From contig JAMASW010000032.1 of NCBI GenBank assembly GCA_030522415.1, positions 248,001 through 312,000 on the forward strand: a stretch of DNA of 64,000 nt. Reading direction: 5' to 3'. The DNA is from Channallabes apus. Its lineage: Eukaryota; Chordata; Actinopteri; Siluriformes; Clariidae. Shown here in pieces: positions 22,412 through 34,442 of this stretch; positions within the stretch are counted from its first letter, which is position 1; each line of letters starts with the position of its first letter. The position numbers and the translations under genes were made by a program. The notes under the pieces were generated by a model. That model saw only the letters and a list, made by a program, of their open reading frames with translations. It was not told the DNA's origin and searched no databases.

Positions 22412-25191
22412 TATCTCACCGTCTTGTGCATGAAAGTGAATGAGATGATCATTTTCAATACATTAATGTATTCTTTGCATACATGTTGAAAAACAACTTT
22501 TTTGTTCTTCTTTTCCCCATTTTGTTCCAGAAAAATGAATACAAACTCATTTTGTTTGTTTTACATACGTACACATTAGTTGTGTGAGAAAACCGCTTTC
22601 CTGAGCTCGTAGAGAGCTAAGAACGCAGCAAACGCTTTATCTCACCGTCTTGTGCATGAAAGTGAATGAGATGAACATTTTCAATACATTAATGTATTCT
22701 TTGCATACATGTTGAAAAACTGCTTTCCTGAGCTCGTAGAGAGCTAAGAACGCAGCAAACGCTTTATCTCACCGTCTTGTGCATGAAAGTGAAAGAGATT
22801 ATCATTTTCAATACAGTAATGCATTCTTTGCATACATGTTGAAAAACAACTTTTTTGTTCTTCTTATTTTACTCATTTTGTTCCAGAAAAATGAATACAA
22901 ATTCATTTTGTTTGTTTTACATACCTATACATTAGTTGTGTGAGAAAACCGCTTTCCTGAGCTCGTAGAGAGCTAAGAACGCAGCAAACGCTTTATCTCA
23001 CCGTCTTGTGCATGAAAGTGAATGAGATGATCATTTTCAATACATTAATGTATTCTTTGCATACATGTTGAAAAACAACTTTTTTGATCTTCTTTTTTTA
23101 CTCATTTTGTTCCAGAAAAATGAATACAGACTCATTTTGTTTGTTTTACATACCTACACATTAGTTGTGTGAGAAAACCGCTTTCCTGAGCTCGTAGAGA
23201 GCTTAGAACGCAGCAAACGCTTTATCTCACCGTCTTGTGCAAGAAAGTGAAAGAGATGATCATTTTCAATACAGTAATGCATTCATTGCATACATGTTGA
23301 AAAACAACTTTTTTGTTCTTCTTTTTCTCATTTTGTTCCAGAAAAATGAATACAGACTCATTTTGTTTGTTTTACATACGTACACATTAGTTGTGTGAGA
23401 AAACCGCTTTCCCGAGCTCGTAGAGAGCTAAGAACGCAGCAAACGCTTTATCTCACCGTCTTGTGCATGAAAGTGAATGAGATGATCATTTTCAATACAT
23501 TAATGTATTCTTTGCATACATGTTGAAAAACCGCTTTCCTGAGCTCGTAGAGAGCTAAGAACGCAGCAAACGCTTTATCTCGCCGTCTTGTGCATGAAAG
23601 TGAAAGAGATTATCATTTTCAATACAGTAATGCATTCTTTGCATACATGTTGAAAAACAACTTTTTTGTTCTTATTTTACTCATTTTGTTCCAGAAAAAT
23701 GAATACAAATTCATTTTGTTTGTTTTACATACCTATACATTAGTTGTGTGAGAAAACCGCTTTCCTGAACTCGTAGAGAGCTAAGAACGCAGCAAACGCT
23801 TTATCTCACCGTCTTGTGCCTGAAAGTGAAAGAGATGATCATTTTCAATACAGTAATGCATTCTTTGCATACATGTTGAAAAATAACTTTTTTGTTCTTC
23901 TTTTTCTCATTTTATTCCAGAAAAATGAATACAGACTCATTTTGTTTGTTTTACATACGTACACATTAGTTGTGTGAGAAAACCGCTTTCCCGAGCTCGT
24001 AGAGAGCTAAGAACGCAGCAAACGCTTTATCTCACCGTCTTGTGCATGAAAGTGAATGAGATGATCATTTTCAATACATTAATGTATTCTTTGCATACAT
24101 GTTGAAAAACAACTTTTTTGTTCTTCTTTTCCCCATTTTGTTCCAGAAAAATGAATACAAACTCATTTTGTTTGTTTTACATACGTACACATTAGTTGTG
24201 TGAGAAAACCGCTTTCCTGAGCTCGTAGAGAGCTAAGAACGCAGCAAACGCTTTATCTCACCGTCTTGTGCATGAAAGTGAATGAGATGAACATTTTCAA
24301 TACATTAATGTATTCTTTGCATACATGTTGAAAAACCGCTTTCCTGAGCTCGTAGAGAGCTAAGAACGCAGCAAACGCTTTATCTCACCGTCTTGTGCAT
24401 GAAAGTGAAAGAGATTATCATTTTCAATACAGTAATGCATTCTTTGCATACATGTTGAAAAACAACTTTTTTGTTCTTCTTATTTTACTCATTTTGTTCC
24501 AGAAAAATGAATACAAATTCATTTTGTTTGTTTTACATACCTATACATTAGTTGTGTGAGAAAACCGCTTTCCTGAGCTCGTAGAGAGCTAAGAACGCAG
24601 CAAACGCTTTATCTCACCGTCTTGTGCATGAAAGTGAATGAGATGATCATTTTCAATACATTAATGTATTCTTTGCATACATGTTGAAAAACAACTTTTT
24701 TGATCTTCTTTTTTTACTCATTTTGTTCCAGAAAAATGAATACAGACTCATTTTGTTTGTTTTACATACCTACACATTAGTTGTGTGAGAAAACCGCTTT
24801 CCTGAGCTCGTAGAGAGCTTAGAACGCAGCAAACGCTTTATCTCACCGTCTTGTGCAAGAATGTGAAAGAGATGATCATTTTCAATACAGTAATGCATTC
24901 ATTGCATACATGTTGAAAAACAACTTTTTTGTTCTTCTTTTTCTCATTTTGTTCCAGAAAAATGAATACAGACTCATTTTGTTTGTTTTACATACGTACA
25001 CATTAGTTGTGTGAGAAAACCGCTTTCCCGAGCTCGTAGAGAGCTAAGAACGCAGCAAACGCTTTATCTCACCGTCTTGTGCATGAAAGTGAATGAGATG
25101 ATCATTTTCAATACATTAATGTATTCTTTGCATACATGTTGAAAAACCGCTTTCCTGAGCTCGTAGAGAGCTAAGAACGCAGCAAACCCTT
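22412..25191. repeat. 1616-bp octamer and its partial second copy
   Basis: Octamer: A22412 S22638 C22765 D22994 B*23223 S'23449 C'23576 F23802 (1616 bp to 24027). It is followed by A24028 S24254 C24381 D24610 B*24839 S'25065, which begins the next octamer but then switches to a GTCAAAG type C at 25192. The octamer is the heptamer plus one B* inserted between D and S'. The S at 22638 carries CTGC for CCGC (CpG change at 22721). Confidence 0.85.
23223..23448. repeat. Type B* monomer (B/E chimera)
   Basis: Starts as B (GTGCAAG, ATTCATTG) and ends as E (TTTTTCTC tract, CAGACTC, CGTACAC, CCCGAGCTC). The switch lies between the ATTCATTG block and the tract. Repeated at 24839, 27266, 28885, 35255, 36871 and 40112, each time between D and S'. 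Its presence converts the 1390-bp heptamer into a 1616-bp octamer. Confidence 0.75.
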
Positions 25192-28100
25192 TATCTCACC
25201 GTCTTGTGCATGAAAGTCAAAGAGATTATCATTTTCAATACAGTAATGCATTCTTTGCATACATGTTGAAAAACAACTTTTTTGTTCTTCTTATTTTACT
25301 CATTTTGTTCCAGAAAAATGAATACAAATTCATTTTGTTTGTTTTACATACCTATACATTAGTTGTGTGAGAAAACCGCTTTCCTGAGCTCGTAGAGAGC
25401 TAAGAACGCAGCAAACGCTTTATCTCACCATCTTGTGCATGAAAGTGAATGAGATGATCATTTTCAATACATTAATGTATTCTTTGCATACATGTTGAAA
25501 AACAACTTTTTTGATCTTCTTTTTTTACTCATTTTGTTCCAGAAAAATGAATACAGACTCATTTTGTTTGTTTTACATACCTACACATTAGTTGTGTGAG
25601 AAAACCGCTTTCCTGAGCTCGTAGAGAGCTTAGAACGCAGCAAACGCTTTATCTCACCGTCTTGTGCAAGAAAGTGAAAGAGATGATCATTTTCAATACA
25701 GTAATGCATTCATTGCATACATGTTGAAAAACAACTTTTTTGTTCTTCTTTTCCTCATTTTGTTCCAGAAAAATGAATACAAACTCATTTTGTTTGTTTT
25801 ACATACCTATACATTAGTTGTGTGAGAAAACCGCTTTCCTGAGCTCGTAGAGAGCTAAGAACGCAGCAAACGCTTTATCTCACCGTCTTGTGCATGAAAG
25901 TGAATGAGATGAACATTTTCAATACATTAATGTATTCTTTGCATACATGTTGAAAAACCGCTTTCCTGAGCTCGTAGAGAGCTAAGAACGCAGCAAACGC
26001 TTTATCTCACCGTCTTGTGCATGAAAGTGAAAGAGATTATCATTTTCAATACAGTAATGCATTCTTTGCGTACATGTTGAAAAATAACTTTTTTGTTCTT
26101 CTTTTTCTCATTTTGTTCCAGAAAAATGAATACAAACTCATTTTGTTTGTTTTACATACCTATACATTAGTTGTGTGAGAAAACCGCTTTCCTGAGCTCG
26201 TAGAGAGCTAAGAACGCAGCAAACGCTTTATCTCACCGTCTTGTGCCTGAAAGTGAAAGAGATGATCATTTTCAATACAGTAATGCATTCTTTGCATACA
26301 TGTTGAAAAATAACTTTTTTGTTCTTCTTTTTCTCATTTTATTCCAGAAAAATGAATACAGACTCATTTTGTTTGTTTTACATACGTACACATTAGTTGT
26401 GTGAGAAAACCGCTTTCCCGAGCTCGTAGAGAGCTAAGAACGCAGCAAACGCTTTATCTCACCGTCTTGTGCATGAAAGTGAATGAGATGATCATTTTCA
26501 ATACATTAATGTATTCTTTGCATACATGTTGAAAAACAACTTTTTTGTTCTTCTTTTCCCCATTTTGTTCCAGAAAAATGAATACAAACTCATTTTGTTT
26601 GTTTTACATACGTACACATTAGTTGTGTGAGAAAACCGCTTTCCTGAGCTCGTAGAGAGCTAAGAACGCAGCAAACGCTTTATCTCACCGTCTTGTGCAT
26701 GAAAGTGAATGAGATGAACATTTTCAATACATTAATGTATTCTTTGCATACATGTTGAAAAACCGCTTTCCTGAGCTCGTAGAGAGCTAAGAACGCAGCA
26801 AACGCTTTATCTCACCGTCTTGTGCATGAAAGTGAAAGAGATTATCATTTTCAATACAGTAATGCATTCTTTGCATACATGTTGAAAAACAACTTTTTTG
26901 TTCTTCTTATTTTACTCATTTTGTTCCAGAAAAATGAATACAAATTCATTTTGTTTGTTTTACATACCTATACATTAGTTGTGTGAGAAAACCGCTTTCC
27001 TGAGCTCGTAGAGAGCTAAGAACGCAGCAAACGCTTTATCTCACCGTCTTGTGCATGAAAGTGAATGAGATGATCATTTTCAATACATTAATGTATTCTT
27101 TGCATACATGTTGAAAAACAACTTTTTTGATCTTCTTTTTTTACTCATTTTGTTCCAGAAAAATGAATACAGACTCATTTTGTTTGTTTTACATACCTAC
27201 ACATTAGTTGTGTGAGAAAACCGCTTTCCTGAGCTCGTAGAGAGCTTAGAACGCAGCAAACGCTTTATCTCACCGTCTTGTGCAAGAAAGTGAAAGAGAT
27301 GATCATTTTCAATACAGTAATGCATTCATTGCATACATGTTGAAAAACAACTTTTTTGTTCTTCTTTTTCTCATTTTGTTCCAGAAAAATGAATACAGAC
27401 TCATTTTGTTTGTTTTACATACGTACACATTAGTTGTGTGAGAAAACCGCTTTCCCGAGCTCGTAGAGAGCTAAGAACGCAGCAAACGCTTTATCTCACC
27501 GTCTTGTGCATGAAAGTGAATGAGATGATCATTTTCAATACATTAATGTATTCTTTGCATACATGTTGAAAAACCGCTTTCCTGAGCTCGTAGAGAGCTA
27601 AGAACGCAGCAAACCCTTTATCTCACCGTCTTGTGCATGAAAGTCAAAGAGATTATCATTTTCAATACAGTAATGCATTCTTTGCATACATGTTGAAAAA
27701 CAACTTTTTTGTTCTTCTTATTTTACTCATTTTGTTCCAGAAAAATGAATACAAATTCATTTTGTTTGTTTTACATACCTATACATTAGTTGTGTGAGAA
27801 AACCGCTTTCCTGAGCTCGTAGAGAGCTAAGAACGCAGCAAACGCTTTATCTCACCGTCTTGTGCATGAAAGTGAATGAGATGATCATTTTCAATACATT
27901 AATGTATTCTTTGCATACATGTTGAAAAACAACTTTTTTGATCTTCTTTTTTTACTCATTTTGTTCCAGAAAAATGAATACAGACTCATTTTGTTTGTTT
28001 TACATACCTACACATTAGTTGTGTGAGAAAACCGCTTTCCTGAGCTCGTAGAGAGCTTAGAACGCAGCAAACGCTTTATCTCACCGTCTTGTGCAAGAAA

Positions 28101-30274
28101 GTGAAAGAGATGATCATTTTCAATACAGTAATGCATTCATTGCATACATGTTGAAAAACAACTTTTTTGTTCTTCTTTTCCTCATTTTGTTCCAGAAAAA
28201 TGAATACAAACTCATTTTGTTTGTTTTACATACCTATACATTAGTTGTGTGAGAAAACCGCTTTCCTGAGCTCGTAGAGAGCTAAGAACGCAGCAAACGC
28301 TTTATCTCACCGTCTTGTGCATGAAAGTGAATGAGATGAACATTTTCAATACATTAATGTATTCTTTGCATACATGTTGAAAAACCGCTTTCCTGAGCTC
28401 GTAGAGAGCTAAGAACGCAGCAAACGCTTTATCTCACCGTCTTGTGCATGAAAGTGAAAGAGATTATCATTTTCAATACAGTAATGCATTCTTTGCGTAC
28501 ATGTTGAAAAATAACTTTTTTGTTCTTCTTTTTCTCATTTTGTTCCAGAAAAATGAATACAGACTCATTTTGTTTGTTTTACATACGTACACATTAGTTG
28601 TGTGAGAAAACCGCTTTCCCGAGCTCGTAGAGAGCTAAGAACGCAGCAAACGCTTTATCTCACCGTCTTGTGCATGAAAGTGAATGAGATGATCATTTTC
28701 AATACATTAATGTATTCTTTGCATACATGTTGAAAAACAACTTTTTTGATCTTCTTTTTTTACTCATTTTGTTCCAGAAAAATGAATACAGACTCATTTT
28801 GTTTGTTTTACATACCTACACATTAGTTGTGTGAGAAAACCGCTTTCCTGAGCTCGTAGAGAGCTTGGAACGCAGCAAACGCTTTATCTCACCGTCTTGT
28901 GCAAGAAAGTGAAAGAGATGATCATTTTCAATACAGTAATGCATTCATTGCATATATGTTGAAAAACAACTTTTTTGTTCTTCTTTTTCTCATTTTGTTC
29001 CAGAAAAATGAATACAGACTCATTTTGTTTGTTTTACATACGTACACATTAGTTGTGTGAGAAAACCGCTTTCCCGAGCTCGTAGAGAGCTAAGAACGCA
29101 GCAAACGCTTTATCTCACCGTCTTGTGCATGAAAGTGAATGAGATGATCATTTTCAATACATTAATGTATTCTTTGCATACATGTTGAAAAACCGCTTTC
29201 CTGAGCTCGTAGAGAGCTAAGAACGCAGCAAACCCTTTATCTCACCGTCTTGTGCATGAAAGTCAAAGAGATTATCATTTTCAATACAGTAATGCATTCT
29301 TTGCATACATGTTGAAAAACAACTTTTTTGTTCTTCTTATTTTACTCATTTTGTTCCAGAAAAATGAATACAAATTCATTTTGTTTGTTTTACATACCTA
29401 TACATTAGTTGTGTGAGAAAACCGCTTTCCTGAGCTCGTAGAGAGCTAAGAACGCAGCAAACGCTTTATCTCACCGTCTTGTGCATGAAAGTGAATGAGA
29501 TGATCATTTTCAATACATTAATGTATTCTTTGCATACATGTTGAAAAACAACTTTTTTGATCTTCTTTTTTTACTCATTTTGTTCCAGAAAAATGAATAC
29601 AGACTCATTTTGTTTGTTTTACATACCTACACATTAGTTGTGTGAGAAAACCGCTTTCCTGAGCTCGTAGAGAGCTTAGAACGCAGCAAACGCTTTATCT
29701 CACCGTCTTGTGCAAGAAAGTGAAAGAGATGATCATTTTCAATACAGTAATGCATTCATTGCATACATGTTGAAAAACAACTTTTTTGTTCTTCTTTTCC
29801 TCATTTTGTTCCAGAAAAATGAATACAAACTCATTTTGTTTGTTTTACATACCTATACATTAGTTGTGTGAGAAAACCGCTTTCCTGAGCTCGTAGAGAG
29901 CTAAGAACGCAGCAAACGCTTTATCTCACCGTCTTGTGCATGAAAGTGAATGAGATGAACATTTTCAATACATTAATGTATTCTTTGCATACATGTTGAA
30001 AAACCGCTTTCCTGAGCTCGTAGAGAGCTAAGAACGCAGCAAACGCTTTATCTCACCGTCTTGTGCATGAAAGTGAAAGAGATTATCATTTTCAATACAG
30101 TAATGCATTCTTTGCGTACATGTTGAAAAATAACTTTTTTGTTCTTCTTTTTCTCATTTTGTTCCAGAAAAATGAATACAGACTCATTTTGTTTGTTTTA
30201 CATACGTACACATTAGTTGTGTGAGAAAACCGCTTTCCCGAGCTCGTAGAGAGCTAAGAACGCAGCAAACGCTT
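25192..30274. repeat. Array segment with GCAAACCC and TTTGCGTAC markers
   Basis: Order: C25192 D25421 B25650 S25876 G25 type 26003 F26229 A26455 S26681 C26808 D27037 B*27266 S'27492 C27619 D27848 B28077 S28303 G28430 D28656 B*28885 S'29111 C29238 D29467 B29696 S29922 G30049. The C monomers at 25192, 27619 and 29238 are preceded by GCAAACCCTTT, and the G monomers at 26003, 28430 and 30049 carry TTTGCGTAC. Both markers step by the same 2427 and 1619 bp, so C-D-B-S-G is copied as one piece. Confidence 0.8.
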
Positions 30275-32370
30275 TATCTCACCGTCTTGTGCATGAAAGT
30301 GAATGAGATGATCATTTTCAATACATTAATGTATTCTTTGCATACATGTTGAAAAACAACTTTTTTGTTCTTCTTTTCCCCATTTTGTTCCAGAAAAATG
30401 AATACAAACTCATTTTGTTTGTTTTACATATCTATACATTAGTTGTGTGAGAAAACCGCTTTCCTGAGCTCGTAGAGAGCTAAGAACGCAGCAAACGCTT
30501 TATCTCACCGTCTTGTGCATGAAAGTGAATGAGATGATCATTTTCAATACATTAATGTATTCTTTGCATACATGTTGAAAAACAACTTTTTTGATCTTCT
30601 TTTTTTACTCATTTTGTTCCAGAAAAATGAATACAGACTCATTTTGTTTGTTTTACATACGTACACATTAGTTGTGTGAGAAAACCGCTTTCCCGAGCTC
30701 GTAGAGAGCTAAGAACGCAGCAAACGCTTTATCTCACCGTCTTGTGCATGAAAGTGAATGAGATGATCATTTTCAATACATTAATGTATTCTTTGCATAC
30801 ATGTTGAAAAACCGCTTTCCTGAGCTCGTAGAGAGCTAAGAACGCAGCAAACGCTTTATCTCACCGTCTTGTGCATGAAAGTGAAAGAGATTATCATTTT
30901 CAATACAGTAATGCATTCTTTGCATACATGTTGAAAAACAACTTTTTTGTTCTTATTTTACTCATTTTGTTCCAGAAAAATGAATACAAATTCATTTTGT
31001 TTGTTTTACATACCTATACATTAGTTGTGTGAGAAAACCGCTTTCCTGAACTCGTAGAGAGCTAAGAACGCAGCAAACGCTTTATCTCACCGTCTTGTGC
31101 CTGAAAGTGAAAGAGATGATCATTTTCAATACAGTAATGCATTCTTTGCATACATGTTGAAAAATAACTTTTTTGTTCTTCTTTTTCTCATTTTATTCCA
31201 GAAAAATGAATACAGACTCATTTTGTTTGTTTTACATACGTACACATTAGTTGTGTGAGAAAACCGCTTTCCCGAGCTCGTAGAGAGCTAAGAACGCAGC
31301 AAACGCTTTATCTCACCGTCTTGTGCATGAAAGTGAATGAGATGATCATTTTCAATACATTAATGTATTCTTTGCATACATGTTGAAAAACAACTTTTTT
31401 GTTCTTCTTTTCCCCATTTTGTTCCAGAAAAATGAATACAAACTCATTTTGTTTGTTTTACATACCTACACATTAGTTGTGTGAGAAAACCGCTTTCCTG
31501 AGCTCGTAGAGAGCTTAGAACGCAGCAAACGCTTTATCTCACCGTCTTGTGCAAGAAAGTGAAAGAGATGATCATTTTCAATACAGTAATGCATTCATTG
31601 CATACATGTTGAAAAACAACTTTTTTGTTCTTCTTTTCCTCATTTTGTTCCAGAAAAATGAATACAAACTCATTTTGTTTGTTTTACATACCTATACATT
31701 AGTTGTGTGAGAAAACCGCTTTCCTGAGCTCGTAGAGAGCTAAGAACGCAGCAAACGCTTTATCTCACCGTCTTGTGCATGAAAGTGAATGAGATGAACA
31801 TTTTCAATACATTAATGTATTCTTTGCATACATGTTGAAAAACCGCTTTCCTGAGCTCGTAGAGAGCTAAGAACGCAGCAAACGCTTTATCTCACCGTCT
31901 TGTGCATGAAAGTGAATGAGATGAACATTTTCAATACATTAATGTATTCTTTGCATACATGTTGAAAAACCGCTTTCCTGAGCTCGTAGAGAGCTAAGAA
32001 CGCAGCAAACGCTTTATCTCACCGTCTTGTGCATGAAAGTGAATGAGATGAACATTTTCAATACATTAATGTATTCTTTGCATACATGTTGAAAAACCGC
32101 TTTCCTGAGCTCGTAGAGAGCTAAGAACGCAGCAAACGCTTTATCTCACCGTCTTGTGCATGAAAGTCAAAGAGATTATCATTTTCAATACAGTAATGCA
32201 TTCTTTGCATACATGTTGAAAAACAACTTTTTTGTTCTTCTTATTTTACTCATTTTGTTCCAGAAAAATGAATACAAATTCATTTTGTTTGTTTTACATA
32301 CCTATACATTAGTTGTGTGAGAAAACCGCTTTCCTGAGCTCGTAGAGAGCTAAGAACGCAGCAAACGCTT
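30275..32370. repeat. Array segment with a run of three short monomers
   Basis: Order: A30275 (TCTATAC) D30501 S'30730 C'30857 F31083 A31309 B31535 S31761 S31888 S32015 C32142. The part A31309-B-S resembles the opening of the window (A1 B227 S453). The three consecutive short monomers are unusual, because short monomers normally stand singly or in pairs. Confidence 0.8.
31761..32141. repeat. Three tandem 127-bp short monomers
   Basis: Starts at 31761, 31888 and 32015, each 127 bp and each with GATGAACAT and the perfect palindrome. This is the longest run of short monomers seen in the window. Pairs occur at 47333-47586, 51153-51406, 56493-56746 and 60313-60566. Confidence 0.9.
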
Positions 32371-34442
32371 TATCTCACCGTCTTGTGCATGAAAGTGAAT
32401 GAGATGATCATTTTCAATACATTAATGTATTCTTTGCATACATGTTGAAAAACAACTTTTTTGATCTTCTTTTTTTTACTCATTTTGTTCCAGAAAAATG
32501 AATACAGACTCATTTTGTTTGTTTTACATACCTACACATTAGTTGTGTGAGAAAACCGCTTTCCTGAGCTCGTAGAGAGCTTAGAACGCAGCAAACGCTT
32601 TATCTCACCGTCTTGTGCAAGAAAGTGAAAGAGATGATCATTTTCAATACAGTAATGCATTCATTGCATACATGTTGAAAAACAACTTTTTTGTTCTTCT
32701 TTTCCTCATTTTGTTCCAGAAAAATGAATACAAACTCATTTTGTTTGTTTTACATACCTATACATTAGTTGTGTGAGAAAACCGCTTTCCTGAGCTCGTA
32801 GAGAGCTAAGAACGCAGCAAATGCTTTATCTCACCGTCTTGTGCATGAAAGTGAATGAGATGATCATTTTCAATACAGTAATGCATTCCTTGCATACATG
32901 TTGAAAAACAACTTTTTTGTTCTTCTTTTTCTCATTTTGTTCCAGAAAAATGAATACAGACTCATTTTGTTTGTTTTACATACGTACACATTAGTTGTGT
33001 GAGAAAACCGCTTTCCCGAGCTCGTAGAGAGCTAAGAACGCAGCAAACGCTTTATCTCACCGTCTTGTGCATGAAAGTGAATGAGATGATCATTTTCAAT
33101 ACATTAATGTATTCTTTGCATACATGTTGAAAAACAACTTTTTTGTTCTTCTTTTCCCCATTTTGTTCCAGAAAAATGAATACAAACTCATTTTGTTTGT
33201 TTTACATACGTACACATTAGTTGTGTGAGAAAACCGCTTTCCTGAGCTCGTAGAGAGCTAAGAACGCAGCAAACGCTTTATCTCACCGTCTTGTGCATGA
33301 AAGTGAATGAGATGAACATTTTCAATACATTAATGTATTCTTTGCATACATGTTGAAAAACCGCTTTCCTGAGCTCGTAGAGAGCTAAGAACGCAGCAAA
33401 CGCTTTATCTCACCGTCTTGTGCATGAAAGTGAAAGAGATTATCATTTTCAATACAGTAATGCATTCTTTGCATACATGTTGAAAAACAACTTTTTTGTT
33501 CTTCTTATTTTACTCATTTTGTTCCAGAAAAATGAATACAAATTCATTTTGTTTGTTTTACATATCTATACATTAGTTGTGTGAGAAAACCGCTTTCCTG
33601 AGCTCGTAGAGAGCTAAGAACGCAGCAAACGCTTTATCTCACCGTCTTGTGCATGAAAGTGAATGAGATGATCATTTTCAATACATTAATGTATTCTTTG
33701 CATACATGTTGAAAAACAACTTTTTTGATCTTCTTTTTTTACTCATTTTGTTCCAGAAAAATGAATACAGACTCATTTTGTTTGTTTTACATACGTACAC
33801 ATTAGTTGCGTGAGAAAACCGCTTTCCCGAGCTCGTAGAGAGCTAAGAACGCAGCAAACGCTTTATCTCACCGTCTTGTGCATGAAAGTGAATGAGATGA
33901 TCATTTTCAATACATTAATGTATTCTTTGCATACATGTTGAAAAACCGCTTTCCTGAGCTCGTAGAGAGCTAAGAACGCAGCAAACGCTTTATCTCACCG
34001 TCTTGTGCATGAAAGTGAAAGAGATTATCATTTTCAATACAGTAATGCATTCTTTGCATACATGTTGAAAAACAACTTTTTTGTTCTTATTTTACTCATT
34101 TTGTTCCAGAAAAATGAATACAAATTCATTTTGTTTGTTTTACATACCTATACATTAGTTGTGTGAGAAAACCGCTTTCCTGAACTCGTAGAGAGCTAAG
34201 AACGCAGCAAACGCTTTATCTCACCGTCTTGTGCCTGAAAGTGAAAGAGATGATCATTTTCAATACAGTAATGCATTCTTTGCATACATGTTGAAAAATA
34301 ACTTTTTTGTTCTTCTTTTTCTCATTTTATTCCAGAAAAATGAATACAGACTCATTTTGTTTGTTTTACATACGTACACATTAGTTGTGTGAGAAAACCG
34401 CTTTCCCGAGCTCGTAGAGAGCTAAGAACGCAGCAAACGCTT
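32371..34442. repeat. Array segment 32.4-34.4 kb
   Basis: Order: D32371 (230 bp, one extra T) B32601 E32827 A33053 S33279 C33406 (TCTATAC) D33635 S'33864 C'33991 F34217. The stretch A33053 to F34217 is a full 1390-bp heptamer (33053-34442). The D at 33635 has TTGCGTGAG in place of TTGTGTGAG. Confidence 0.8.
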
